From: Planctomycetes bacterium B3_Pla
GTDB lineage: Bacteria; Planctomycetota; Phycisphaerae; Sedimentisphaerales; Anaerobacaceae
NCBI GenBank assembly: GCA_005223045.1
Contig: NJBM01000005.1
Coordinates: 1-64,000, forward strand
Direction of reading: 5' to 3'
DNA length: 64,000 bases
Made by a program: the position numbers and the translations under genes. Numbering within the stretch: position 1 is the first letter of the stretch; every line of letters begins with the position of its first letter. Of the stretch, positions 33,848 to 43,465 are shown piece by piece. The notes below the pieces were generated by a model. The model ran no database searches. It was given only the letters and a program-made list of their open reading frames with translations, and had not been told where the DNA came from.

Positions 33848-36800
33848 CTACTCATTTCTAAGCGCCTCCAGCATTTTTCCGCTCAGCGCGAAGGTCGCTG
33901 CAACCCATATCCATACCACGCCGCTCAGGGCAATGCCGGCTACCGTCAGCGCCAGTGAAGCATACGGCACAGACGCCCCGGGCGACCTCAGAGCGGGACC
34001 GGCGGCAACCAGCGCTGCGACCACTCCACATAGCAGGCCGCCGAGCATAAGCCCGGCGTGCTCATAAAAAACCATGCGTTTCAACGTCATCTTATTAAAT
34101 CCTACGGCCCGCAGCATTGCAAGTTCATTTCGCCTCTCGAGCATGTTGCGCAGCACGACAAGCCCCAGCCCCAAACTGCCGAGAATAAGCCCCAGACCGC
34201 CCAAAATCTGAAATATCGAGAGGTATCTGTTCTCGACCTCGCTAAAGGCAGCCAGCCGCCGCCGGGCCGACGTTAGCCCCAATCCGAAATCGCTCAACCG
34301 GGCCGAAAGATGGTCGGCCACCTGCTCGAGTCTCGCGTCGGGAGCATCGACCAGCAGCAATCGATACCCTTCCTCCGACGGAAAACGCTCTACAAACCGA
34401 TCCTCGGTAATAAGTAAGCTGCCCTGGAAGATCGAGTTCTCCAGCATTCCGACGAGCCGAACCCGAAATTTCCGCCCCTTCTCGTCGCTGTACTCGATTT
34501 CGCCCCCGAGAGACTTGCCCAGCGCCCATTTGATAGTGGCATAATCACCTATAGCCGGCACAACGTCGTCATCTTCGCGGCTGTTGAGCAGGTTCCAGTT
34601 GGCTTCGGCCTCCCTTCCGGCAAAACTAAAAGAGCCGCGATTCAGCAATCGATTGGGCCGGACACCAAGCAGCCGGGGCGTCTGCGCCCGATTGAGATTG
34701 AAACAGCTCGCATCATCCCCATCCCGGACGCGCAGTTGAAGCACCTCGACACCTTCGAGGACGTCGTTGTCAACAACCAATGATTCACGGCCGGAATCGG
34801 TGTTCAGATCATGCAGAATCCCTATTGACGACTCACCAAACAGCGTAAATCCGCCGGTGCCCGAGTCGCGCCTATCGGCGTGGGCCAGCGGATCGTGCCT
34901 GAATGCCTCGACGGCTATGACCAGAAAGATGCCGCAGGCGAGCAAGGCGACAACCGCTAAACTCCGGCCGCTTCGTCTTGTAGAATTGCGCAGTCCCAGC
35001 CCGCCAAGCGATAAAGCCGGCGCCTTCCATCTGCCCGCTATCATCTTCAGCAATGCTGAGGTAAGTGCAAGCCCGGCAGTCAAAAGCAAGGCCCCGGCCC
35101 CGAAAAACGCCCCAGCCACGGCGCCGCTGTCGCCGGTTCCCACAGCGGCAAGCAGCACCAGCGCCCCGGCAGTTGCGATTACGGCAATAATCAGTCCGAG
35201 CCTGCCCCGTGATGTCGATGCAGCCGTGATGAACTGCCACCGCGCCACCCCGGCCAGAAGCTCGCGGGCGGGCCGGGCGACCTGCCTGCGCAGAGTCAGC
35301 CATATCGCAATCACCGAGATCGCAACGGCAACCGACGCACCGGCAATCAAGGTGAGTGGTTTCGCGTGGAAATACATCGTCGAGCCGCTCGTCACCCCCG
35401 AAAGCACGTAGATCATGATCTTGGTGTAGAGCAGCGCCGCTGCCGTTCCGCCGATTGCTCCAAGCAGCGCCACCGCCGCACCTTCAATTAACAGCAGCCG
35501 CCTTACCATCCCCGGTACGAGGCCGACCGCCAGCAACATCCCGACTTGCTCGCTGCGGCTCTCGACGCCGAACACAAACTGAAGGCCCGTCAGGACGACC
35601 GCCGCAACTATAAGAAAAATGCTAAGGCCCAGGAACAGCCAGCCGAAATAAGTCCCTTCGGCCCCCGCTTTTGTGCCGAGCCGGCGCACAGGCTGAAAGA
35701 ACAACCCCAGAGAAGCAGGATCGACGGCACCGAGCAAAGTCCGCTCGATTTTCTCCCGCGCCTTGTCGCCGGCCGGATATCGCACCGCCGTCAGGTCCCC
35801 ATACCTGTTGGCCCATATAGCCCGGCCGGCCTTTAGCGTGATAAAGGCCTTGGGCGTGCCGCGATACTCGTCCCAGTAGGCTTCATCCTCCTCGTGAATT
35901 TTGTCGAGGTCGATATCGATTCCAGGCTCCCAATCCCTGCAATTGTCGGCATCCGCCAGGCCCGGAAAGTCCGGCATCAATTCAGGATCCACCGCCGGCC
36001 CTTCCATCGGCAATATTTTCCGGATCGTGAAGGCGGACTTTTTCTCCACGAGTTTCCTCATAGGCCCAACGACGAAATAGGTGATTTCCATCGAATCGCC
36101 TTCTTTGGCCCGGAGGTCATCGGCAAGCCACTTGTTTATCAGGATCTCGCCGTCGCGCATGTCGGAGGCAATGAGACTGCCTCGGCCGTCTGCCGGCGCC
36201 ATTGCGGCCACAATGGAGTACGGAGTCGTTCTGTCACCGACACGAAGCTCGTTGACGAAATAGGTCAGAATTCCAACAGCGCCGTCGGCGGCGTGGGTCG
36301 CGGCGGCAGATATAGAGCGGTCGATGAAGATTCTGCCGCTGCGCATCTCGAGTGACTTCTGCCGGTCAAGCGTCCGAAGCTCGATGCCTGCGTCAGCAAG
36401 CCGCCATCGCTTCTTGATCGCAGCATTGGCCCGATCAACGGTTATGCTGTCTTCCCGGTCCGCTGCCGCCAAAAGCATGTTCGCCCGGCCGCTGCGCTGC
36501 GTATTGTCCTGGAGCCACCGGATCGGCACAAAAACGTTCAGCGGCGCGATTTGGTTGGCCTGGAGGCTGAATCGGCCGAACTGCGCCTTGCCGGCAACCG
36601 CCCGCACCGTCGGTCGAAAAAGGACGGACAAATCCGAATCCGGCGTCAGGGGTACCTCACGCGGCATAAGACCGGGTTTTTCAATCCGAAGCTTAACTTC
36701 GTCGCCGGGTCCTACGCTTAGTCTTTCGGCCAGCGGTTCGTTGAGAACGACGCCCTGGGTCCAATCCCGCCAAAAATCCCCGGCATCCTCCTTCGCTCCG

Positions 36801-37153
36801 ATCTCGAAAAATCGCTCGTCGACGCCGAGTACATCGACCCTGTTTGCCAGCCTTGTGCCGTCGCTGTTGGCTATCATGCCGCGCAGCCGCAATACGGACG
36901 CTACGGGGACGTTCAACTCATCCGACAGCTCATCTGCCAGAGCGGCCCCGAAAAATCTGTTCTGTGAGACAAGAGCAAGCTGTGTCGCTCCCAGCCGGGC
37001 ATCAACCATCATCATGAGGCTGTGCCGCACCGAATCACCCACAACCAAAGCGCCCGTCAGCACGGCTGTGCTAACGGTCACGGCGAGCAGCACCCCCAGG
37101 TTCGTCCGCCAGTAGAAGCCGAGACTCTTTTTGACAAGTCTCCACAGATTCAT
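33848..37153 (-). CDS. FtsX/MacB-type ABC exporter permease, 1101 aa
   Basis: The large protein has an N-terminal membrane helix (about 18-42), an extracytoplasmic domain to about 510, then FtsX-type helices (about 515-640), a further block near 655-760, a second extracytoplasmic domain and a C-terminal FtsX block (about 960-1090, with NMLERRNELAMLRAVGFNKMTLKRMVFYEHAG). Such proteins work with LolD-like ATPases to move lipoproteins, peptides or envelope substrates, or to transmit force across the membrane. The ATPase gene overlaps the start by four bases. Confidence 0.88.
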   Translation of the reverse strand: MNLWRLVKKSLGFYWRTNLGVLLAVTVSTAVLTGALVVGDSVRHSLMMMVDARLGATQLALVSQNRFFGAALADELSDELNVPVASVLRLRGMIANSDGTRLANRVDVLGVDERFFEIGAKEDAGDFWRDWTQGVVLNEPLAERLSVGPGDEVKLRIEKPGLMPREVPLTPDSDLSVLFRPTVRAVAGKAQFGRFSLQANQIAPLNVFVPIRWLQDNTQRSGRANMLLAAADREDSITVDRANAAIKKRWRLADAGIELRTLDRQKSLEMRSGRIFIDRSISAAATHAADGAVGILTYFVNELRVGDRTTPYSIVAAMAPADGRGSLIASDMRDGEILINKWLADDLRAKEGDSMEITYFVVGPMRKLVEKKSAFTIRKILPMEGPAVDPELMPDFPGLADADNCRDWEPGIDIDLDKIHEEDEAYWDEYRGTPKAFITLKAGRAIWANRYGDLTAVRYPAGDKAREKIERTLLGAVDPASLGLFFQPVRRLGTKAGAEGTYFGWLFLGLSIFLIVAAVVLTGLQFVFGVESRSEQVGMLLAVGLVPGMVRRLLLIEGAAVALLGAIGGTAAALLYTKIMIYVLSGVTSGSTMYFHAKPLTLIAGASVAVAISVIAIWLTLRRQVARPARELLAGVARWQFITAASTSRGRLGLIIAVIATAGALVLLAAVGTGDSGAVAGAFFGAGALLLTAGLALTSALLKMIAGRWKAPALSLGGLGLRNSTRRSGRSLAVVALLACGIFLVIAVEAFRHDPLAHADRRDSGTGGFTLFGESSIGILHDLNTDSGRESLVVDNDVLEGVEVLQLRVRDGDDASCFNLNRAQTPRLLGVRPNRLLNRGSFSFAGREAEANWNLLNSREDDDVVPAIGDYATIKWALGKSLGGEIEYSDEKGRKFRVRLVGMLENSIFQGSLLITEDRFVERFPSEEGYRLLLVDAPDARLEQVADHLSARLSDFGLGLTSARRRLAAFSEVENRYLSIFQILGGLGLILGSLGLGLVVLRNMLERRNELAMLRAVGFNKMTLKRMVFYEHAGLMLGGLLCGVVAALVAAGPALRSPGASVPYASLALTVAGIALSGVVWIWVAATFALSGKMLEALRNE

Positions 37154-37839
37154 GTCCCGCTCCTGCTTTCCAACAGGCCGTCGTTCAATTCCATCACCTG
37201 CCCCATCTGCTCGGCGAGCTTGAGCGAATGTGTCACGACAATCAGCGTCACCTGTTCGCTGCGGTTTAGCTCGATAAGCAGATCGGCTATGTTCTCGGAA
37301 GCATCCTTGTCTAATGACCCGGTCGGCTCATCGGCAAGCAGCAGTTTGGGGCTGTTAATCAAAGCCCTTACAACCGCCACGCGTTGGCGTTGTCCCCCGG
37401 AAAGCTCGCCCGGACGATACAGCATGAAATCCCTTAGCCCCACACGCTCCAGCAGACTCTTCGCCCTCTCGCTGAATTCTTTCGTTGAGGGACGGTTTTT
37501 GTCGGCAAGCGTCGGCACCAAAACATTTTCGAGCACCGTACACTGCGGCAGAAGATGATGTAATTGAAAAACAAATCCGATTTCTTTATTGCGGATTCTT
37601 GCAAGCTCGATCTCATCCAGCCCGGCAAGATCTTTGCCGTCAAACAGCACGTGTCCATGCGTTGGACGATCGAGAGCGCCGATGATGTTGAGCAGCGTGC
37701 TCTTGCCGCTGCCGGAAGGGCCGACTATCACGAGTGATTGGCCTTTCTCGACCTTCAACGTTATGTCCTTCAGTACACGGACGCCCGCTGTATCCCCCGG
37801 CGCCGGGTAACTCTTCCCCACGTCAACAAGTTCGAGCAT
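37150..37839 (-). CDS. LolD/MacB-type ABC transporter ATPase
   Basis: The 229-residue ATPase has Walker A GPSGSGKSTL (about 39-48), the Q-loop in FVFQLHHLLPQCTVLENV, signature LSGGQRQRVAVVRAL and Walker B LLLADEPTGSLD, with an H-loop in VVTHS. This is the LolD/MacB/FtsE class. The last bases overlap the start of the 1101-residue permease (ATGA), so the two are made together. Confidence 0.93.
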   Translation of the reverse strand: MLELVDVGKSYPAPGDTAGVRVLKDITLKVEKGQSLVIVGPSGSGKSTLLNIIGALDRPTHGHVLFDGKDLAGLDEIELARIRNKEIGFVFQLHHLLPQCTVLENVLVPTLADKNRPSTKEFSERAKSLLERVGLRDFMLYRPGELSGGQRQRVAVVRALINSPKLLLADEPTGSLDKDASENIADLLIELNRSEQVTLIVVTHSLKLAEQMGQVMELNDGLLESRSGT

Positions 37840-37847
37840 AATCGTCC

Positions 37848-39149
37848 TTACACAAACTGTTTTGCGATTTCACCGTATGTACGCACCATTTCCCGGGCGG
37901 TTTGCTCAATATTGAATTTTTCAAAAACTGCGGTTCTGCCCTGCTTTCCCAGCTTTCGCGCATGGTCCGGTTCGAGCAACAGCGGTCCTATCACATCAGC
38001 CAGAGCATCGGGATTGTTAGGCTCGCACAGCACTCCGCCGCCGGTGATTTCCAGCAGCTCCGGGAACACGCCGCTGGCAGGCTCTACGACCGGCACACCG
38101 GCTGCGAGGGCCTCAAGCACGTACAAACCATAAGCAACGGGCTGTTTCTCAGGCACCGAGAGTACCGAGATGCTCTGCAGGAAGGCGAGCCTGGCCGGTC
38201 CGTCGAATTCAGGCAGAAACTCCACGTCGTCAACCATGCCGCAAGAGCTTAGTTTTCGTTGAATCCGATCCAGGAAAGCTTTGTCGTCGGATCTTTGGCC
38301 GCCGGTTATGCGCAGTTTCGCCTCTCTCAATCCGTCCCTTTTCTTCAGGTTGATAAATGCGTCAACCAGTGTGTCCAGACCACGGTCGGAGCAGGTCCTC
38401 GAAAGATAGCCAATTGTCGGGACCTCAGGGCCGGGTTGGAGTGATTCGTACCCCTCTAAGGAAATGCCTGTATATACTACGTGAACTCGTTCAGGGGCGA
38501 AGCCAAGTCTCTTGCGCATAGCGTCCGCATAATATTTGCTCACGGCTACAAAGGCATTCACATCGTTCGACTGCTCGGCGATTACTTCCCAGGCTTGTTC
38601 GGAATACGGCGACGACAATCCGTCCAGAAATCCGTCCTCGTCCTGGAGCAGGCACACTACCGGCACACCAAGTTTCTGCCTGATGGGCGCAGCCAGGCCA
38701 ACCAGCAGAATGTTGGACAGGCATACGACGTCAGGTTTGTTCTCTTGTGTACCGAGCCATTCGACAAGCCTGTTCAGCTCCTTTATCTGCTGTCCCTTTT
38801 CCCCGCGCAACATCGAGAGCGTCGTCTCTCCCAAATCTCTGGCGCTGGTCATTCCGGCTTTTCGGCCGATCCAGCTCAGCAGCTTCGGCGAATCTAACAT
38901 ACGGTCGAGCCATCGCGGGGTTTTTCTAAATAGCGCCGACTTCTGCTGAAGGTACACGTTAAGCCCCCCGAAGAAAATCGGGGAGACGTGCGACGAAACG
39001 CTTTGCTCGATCTGCAACGGCAGGTAAAGCGGGACCATCAGCACATCGTGCCCCAGCTTCAGCATCGCCCTGACCAGCGTGGCGTCGCGCAGGCAGTTCT
39101 CACAATAAAAGCTGTCGCCAGCGCTCGGGGTAATCTGGACAATTCGCAT
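37848..39149 (-). CDS. GT4-family glycosyltransferase
   Basis: The 433-residue GT-B enzyme has a short N-terminal motif (MRIVQITPSAGDSFYCENCLRD) and a C-terminal domain with IGYLSRTCSDRGLDTLVDAF and the GT4 E-x7-E block PVAYGLYVLEALAAGVPVVEP. Cytoplasmic sugar transfer from a nucleotide sugar is expected. The acceptor is unknown. It lies nine bases after the ATPase gene start region and is co-directional with the exporter genes, which may act on its product (inference). Confidence 0.82.
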   Translation of the reverse strand: MRIVQITPSAGDSFYCENCLRDATLVRAMLKLGHDVLMVPLYLPLQIEQSVSSHVSPIFFGGLNVYLQQKSALFRKTPRWLDRMLDSPKLLSWIGRKAGMTSARDLGETTLSMLRGEKGQQIKELNRLVEWLGTQENKPDVVCLSNILLVGLAAPIRQKLGVPVVCLLQDEDGFLDGLSSPYSEQAWEVIAEQSNDVNAFVAVSKYYADAMRKRLGFAPERVHVVYTGISLEGYESLQPGPEVPTIGYLSRTCSDRGLDTLVDAFINLKKRDGLREAKLRITGGQRSDDKAFLDRIQRKLSSCGMVDDVEFLPEFDGPARLAFLQSISVLSVPEKQPVAYGLYVLEALAAGVPVVEPASGVFPELLEITGGGVLCEPNNPDALADVIGPLLLEPDHARKLGKQGRTAVFEKFNIEQTAREMVRTYGEIAKQFV

Positions 39150-39166
39150 AGGTTTCCACTTCTGTT

Positions 39167-40369
39167 CTATTCTTCGGGACCGAACGCGTACACGTAACCG
39201 TCATCACAGCCTACAACCACCATCCCCTTTGCCACCGCTGGCGAGGAAGTGACCGCCTGGCCGATTTCGTATGACCAGACTTTGCTTCCGTCCGAGAGCC
39301 TTATCATATAGAGCCGTCCGTCTTCCGAACCTACGACTATTTTGTCGCCGCAGATCGCCGGCGAGCTGTCAACCTCGCCGAGCGTCTGGAATGTCCAGAC
39401 GGCTTTTCCGTCGTCGCGACCGAGACAATGCACACGTTTGTCGCGCCCTCCTACTACAACGACGTCCTCGCCGATTGCAGGCGAAGAGAAGAACGGCGAA
39501 TCACTGTCCTTGTACTCCCAGATAATCTTGCCGGCGGCAATATCGGCCCTGATGAACACGTTGTCGTAATTGCCGACATATACCTGCCCATCCACAAATG
39601 CCGCCGAGGCGGCGATATACGAGCCGCTGTCAATCTCGCTTACTTTGCTGCCGTCAGTCAGAGACACGACGTGAATCAGGGCATCGCAGCCGCCAAAGAC
39701 GGTTTTTTGGTCATCGACCGCGGGCGAGCCGTTGATGTAGTTATCGGTCTCGTACGTCCACACCGCTTCTCCGGTTGCCGAATCTACGCAGTGCAGGATA
39801 TTGTCATAGCTGCCCACGAGTATCCATATCTTCTCGCCATCGGGGGAGCGTGTCCAATTGGCGGCTCCGAGGATTTCTCCGTCGGTCTCGTATTTCCACT
39901 TGAACGAGCCGGTCCCGGCATCCAGAGCGTACAGCAAGCCGTCCGAGCATCCGAAATAAACCGACCCGGCAATCACACAAGGTGTCGCTTCAATGGCATC
40001 GGGGGCCTTATATGCCCAGACCTGGTTTCCATTTGCTAATTCGATCGCATACATATTGCCGTCCGATGAGCCTACAAAAACGCGGTCATCGACGATTACG
40101 GGGGATGATTTGATCTGGTCGTCCGTTTTGAATTTCCATACGACTTTCAGCGAATCGGGCAGACTTGGGGCGGCTCTGCCTGACAGGCCCTGCCCGCCGT
40201 GAAACATGGGCCAGTCTGGTCCGCTCCGGAGCGTTGCCTTTGGCTGTTCGGCCTCCACGGCGGTCTGCCTGTAGCCGGATTCAGACCGATAGACGATCAT
40301 CAACGCGAGAATCACGCACGGCACCAGTACAATAATCGCCGCCAATATGGCTATTACCGGAGTTTTCAT
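39167..40369 (-). CDS. BamB/PQQ-like beta-propeller, first gene of the cluster
   Basis: The 400-residue protein has an N-terminal signal anchor (about 5-28) followed by WPMFHGGQGLSG and regular propeller blades of the form SPAVxxDxVxVGSxDGxxYAxxxxxGxxxW. The repeats are very even and resemble PQQ-like domains of proteins once called serine/threonine kinase-like propellers. No ribosome site precedes the ATG; a promoter sits seven bases upstream, so the message may be leaderless. Confidence 0.82.
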   Translation of the reverse strand: MKTPVIAILAAIIVLVPCVILALMIVYRSESGYRQTAVEAEQPKATLRSGPDWPMFHGGQGLSGRAAPSLPDSLKVVWKFKTDDQIKSSPVIVDDRVFVGSSDGNMYAIELANGNQVWAYKAPDAIEATPCVIAGSVYFGCSDGLLYALDAGTGSFKWKYETDGEILGAANWTRSPDGEKIWILVGSYDNILHCVDSATGEAVWTYETDNYINGSPAVDDQKTVFGGCDALIHVVSLTDGSKVSEIDSGSYIAASAAFVDGQVYVGNYDNVFIRADIAAGKIIWEYKDSDSPFFSSPAIGEDVVVVGGRDKRVHCLGRDDGKAVWTFQTLGEVDSSPAICGDKIVVGSEDGRLYMIRLSDGSKVWSYEIGQAVTSSPAVAKGMVVVGCDDGYVYAFGPEE

Positions 40370-40376
40370 GGCGGCA

Positions 40377-40405
40377 ATGATAACTTATTAGCTCAATTGA
40401 GACAA
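40377..40405 (-). promoter_or_regulatory. Promoter of the redox/propeller cluster, possibly leaderless
   Basis: On the minus strand: TTGTCT (40400-40405), a 17-base spacer and TATCAT (40377-40382). The ATG at 40369 lies only seven bases after the -10 box, so transcription should start at or next to the start codon. Confidence 0.5.
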
Positions 40406-40493
40406 TAGAGCCGTCCGGACAGACAGCAATTTCTCATGGGGCAGGCGTTGCTTGTGTGAATAATGCTTCGTAAGGGCTTGAATTTCGTGTGAT

Positions 40494-41825
40494 CTACTTA
40501 GTCTTAGCTGGTTCTTGCTCAGCGGAATCTTCGGTGACATACTGGCCTCTGGCCCCTGCGATGAGCTTGAGCATTTGATCGGCCTGACTTTGAATCTCGG
40601 GATCGGCGTTTGTTACCCGATAATTCCACTTGCTGAATTGTTTGTTCAAGAGCTTCCGGGTCATTTCTTTGCTCATATCCGAGGTAATTCCAAGCACATC
40701 CTCGACATCCAGGGCTTCGTGCATGTTAACCGGAAGGGCTTTTTCCATCATGGCGCGGAACCTGTCGGAATCGATTTCGAGCCAGTTTGCCATGCCCTTT
40801 AGGACGGCGATTTCTTCGCTGCTAACCGTTCCGCTGGCCTGGGCCACGCACAGGCAAAGGCTCAGGATATCACAACGCTGCGCAACAGATGCGATCTCAA
40901 CAATTTCATCGCAGAGACCGTACATGTCGAATTTGCTGCCTTTGCTGAAAAAAGCAACGGTCGTGTTCAGAGCCGTGTCGAGTTGTTGCCGCGCTTGATT
41001 GGAACCCGGTCCCGAATTGTCCAGAATATTGTCCCTTGCCCAGTTTTTTATGAGTTCGACCTCGCATTCATAAAGTTTGTTGTTTGCGGCACTGACGGCG
41101 AATGCCAGGGCGACCGCAAGGACATTTGTTCGCTCGGTATTTTCCTGCAAATCCATATAGCCGTCGGAACGGTTTTTGTAGGCAAACGTGCACTGGGAAT
41201 GAGCAAGCGCCTGGTTGTCGTTGGCGGACAGTATTGATATATTGAACTGCAGGCTCCTTCCTCCTTTGCGGGGATATACCTGCCTGTTGGCGGGTAGTTT
41301 GGCGACGGGGGTCCAGTTCGACAACATAGTGACCTTTTGGTTTTGGGGAAGCCTTCCGAGATCGGCCTCGTGACAAAACTCCGGGGCTTCCGATTCGGCC
41401 GGGGGCGTCCCATTTTTGTTGCCGGAGCGCACCGGTTTGGATTCGGACGGGCCGTCAGTGATATCCAGAATCGAGACTCTCAAGATTGCGTTGTTCATGT
41501 CATCCGGCACATGAATTGTGCCGCAAATCTCCACACCGAAAGCATCGAGGCTAATGTTGTTCTCTGTTACTTCCGTCAGTTGGATACGACAATTGAGAGC
41601 GGTCATATCAGGCGATGCGGCGAATTCCTGGGCACGCGGACTTTGACGTTCAATGTTCCCTCTGAATGGCGCAGGAGATCCGGGCCGGCCCGCCGGGGGT
41701 TTCGCTACTCCGGTCTTGATTTTACCCGCCAATCCGGAGAGTTTGGAACGATCGCGCAATCCGGGAAAAATCACAACCGCAGACGCCACCAGCAAAACCA
41801 AGATTATAATCAGAAAAAGGCTCAT
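40494..41825 (-). CDS. Membrane-anchored TerB-domain protein with J-like C-terminus
   Basis: The 443-residue protein has one N-terminal membrane helix (about 1-22), a Pro-rich linker, a beta-rich region (about 75-220), and a TerB-like helical domain (about 230-365, ALAFAVSAANNKLYECEVELI and LCLCVAQASGTVSSEEIAVLKGMANWLEID). The last 70 residues read as a J domain: DVLGITSDMSKEMTRKLLNK, then KWNYRVTNADPEIQSQA and LKLIAGARGQY. The HPD tripeptide is replaced by YRV. DjlA also joins TerB-like and J parts. It follows the Hsp70-like gene by 25 bases, in the place of dnaJ. Direct tellurite resistance is not implied. Confidence 0.75.
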   Translation of the reverse strand: MSLFLIIILVLLVASAVVIFPGLRDRSKLSGLAGKIKTGVAKPPAGRPGSPAPFRGNIERQSPRAQEFAASPDMTALNCRIQLTEVTENNISLDAFGVEICGTIHVPDDMNNAILRVSILDITDGPSESKPVRSGNKNGTPPAESEAPEFCHEADLGRLPQNQKVTMLSNWTPVAKLPANRQVYPRKGGRSLQFNISILSANDNQALAHSQCTFAYKNRSDGYMDLQENTERTNVLAVALAFAVSAANNKLYECEVELIKNWARDNILDNSGPGSNQARQQLDTALNTTVAFFSKGSKFDMYGLCDEIVEIASVAQRCDILSLCLCVAQASGTVSSEEIAVLKGMANWLEIDSDRFRAMMEKALPVNMHEALDVEDVLGITSDMSKEMTRKLLNKQFSKWNYRVTNADPEIQSQADQMLKLIAGARGQYVTEDSAEQEPAKTK

Positions 41826-41850
41826 AAAAATACCTGCATACTTACTATAG

Positions 41851-43410
41851 TTATTCGACTTTCGACTTACTGACGGCAGACTGTTGCATTTCACTTTGTT
41901 TTACATCGCTCTGAGACATCGTACCGTCCTGGCCCAGGCGAAGATCGACCTCAAGGACTTTGTCTGATTCGAGGTCCTCGAATTTGCAGCGCATTCTCTG
42001 GTTTACGTCATAGCCGTAAGTGACTTTAATCGGACATCCCGCCAACCTGTCGGGAGGCAGCTCAAATTTGTGCGTTGCAATCTTCCTTATGTAATCGACA
42101 TCAGCGTCTTCTCCCTGTGTTATGGTCACCTCTACCGCATCCTGGCCATCGGTGACAGTGTAGAACGTTTGTGACGCTTCACAGGGCAGCGGTGTGTTCT
42201 TCTGCAGGATGATGCGATTCTCAATTATGCGCCTGCCCGTTTCCTTGTCAATAGGAGCGCAAACCGTGCCGTAGCTGTGATTGCAGACGTCCGTGAGGTT
42301 AATGTCCCCGAGTCCTCTGGCGACACCCGCCGGCACAATGTCGGGCGTTTCCCTGAGCGTCGTCAATCCGGCGTGCAAAGCGGCGCCGAGGGCGACACAT
42401 TCATCGACATTTACCGCCGTCTCCGGTAGAAATCCAAACAATTTCTCGAGCCGCTGCCGGACCAATGGTATGCGAGTGCTGCCGCCGACCAGCAGCACCT
42501 TATCGATCGCTCCGGGTTCGATGCAGGCCTCTTCAAGGGCCACCTCTACCAGTATATCCGCACGATTCATCAACTCGGTAATGGCCTGCTCGAACATCTC
42601 GCGTGTTATTTCCACTCGCAAGTTGCCCGCGGGGCCGTAGAGCATTTTCTTTGCGACGCTGCGACGCGACAATGTCTTTTTTATGTCCTCGGCCTCATCC
42701 TCACACTTTGCCCTGTCCTCTTCGGAAGATATCAACTCGGCGTCGAATTTGTCTCGGTACATCTGTTCCAGCAGTTCCACAACCCTGTGGTCAAAGTCAA
42801 CACCGCCGAGCGCGTGATCGCCTTGCGAGCAGACAATGTCCATCTGCCGGCCTTTGACGTCCATTATGGTTACATCGAACGTTCCGCCGCCAAGGTCATA
42901 TACCAGGACTTTTCCTGAGACCGTGCACGTTGTGGCATAATACAGGGCGGCAGCCACTGGTTCGTTGACGATTCCGATCACGTTGAGGCCCGCCATATTC
43001 CCGGCTTCCATGGTGGCTTTTCTTCGAACTTCGTCAAAGTGTGCCGGGACGGAAACAACGGCATCATGAATCTTACGATCCTCCCCCGAGCAGTCCTGCC
43101 TGAGCTTCTTGAGAATCAGCGCCGACAGTTCCAAAGGTGTCCAGTCTTTTGAGTCGATATTTTTGCGATAGCTCACATCACCCATGTGGCGCTTTACCCA
43201 GCGAACGGACCTGTTGGCATTCAGATGACGCGAGTTGACCGCTTCAATACCAACGCGGACTACGTCAGGGTTTTCTTCATCAAAGAAAATCACTGACGGC
43301 GTGAGTCTTTCACCATCCGCGTTTGGAATTATCTCCGGCTTGCCGATGGCGTTGAGAGCTGCCAACGCCGAGAAAGTCGTGCCGAGATCTATTCCCGCTA
43401 TAGTAGCCAT
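41851..43410 (-). CDS. Short Hsp70/DnaK-like chaperone lacking the lid
   Basis: The 519-residue protein has a full Hsp70 ATPase domain: GIDLGTTFSALAAL (about 5-18), VYDLGGGTFDVTIMD and VLLVGGSTRIPLVRQRL. The linker is changed; canonical LLLDVTPL is replaced by INLTDVCNHSYG. A beta substrate-binding domain follows (NTPLPCEASQTFYTV, about 400-490). The alpha-helical lid is missing, and the chain ends in a short Ser/Gln/Lys tail. A cellular main DnaK is about 640 residues, so this is a specialised paralogue. It is flanked by a GrpE-like gene and a TerB/J-like gene. Confidence 0.9.
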   Translation of the reverse strand: MATIAGIDLGTTFSALAALNAIGKPEIIPNADGERLTPSVIFFDEENPDVVRVGIEAVNSRHLNANRSVRWVKRHMGDVSYRKNIDSKDWTPLELSALILKKLRQDCSGEDRKIHDAVVSVPAHFDEVRRKATMEAGNMAGLNVIGIVNEPVAAALYYATTCTVSGKVLVYDLGGGTFDVTIMDVKGRQMDIVCSQGDHALGGVDFDHRVVELLEQMYRDKFDAELISSEEDRAKCEDEAEDIKKTLSRRSVAKKMLYGPAGNLRVEITREMFEQAITELMNRADILVEVALEEACIEPGAIDKVLLVGGSTRIPLVRQRLEKLFGFLPETAVNVDECVALGAALHAGLTTLRETPDIVPAGVARGLGDINLTDVCNHSYGTVCAPIDKETGRRIIENRIILQKNTPLPCEASQTFYTVTDGQDAVEVTITQGEDADVDYIRKIATHKFELPPDRLAGCPIKVTYGYDVNQRMRCKFEDLESDKVLEVDLRLGQDGTMSQSDVKQSEMQQSAVSKSKVE

Positions 43411-43465
43411 TGTACACCCCTTATTTTACGATTCGGTTATCGTGACTCGATTCACGATTCAATAT

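Noticed and set aside
40494..41825. Tellurite-resistance gene
   Set aside because: Only a TerB domain is present, with no terC/terD/terE neighbours; the chaperone context fits better.
41851..43410. Housekeeping dnaK
   Set aside because: The lid is missing, the linker is altered and its length is 519 residues; it looks like a specialised paralogue.
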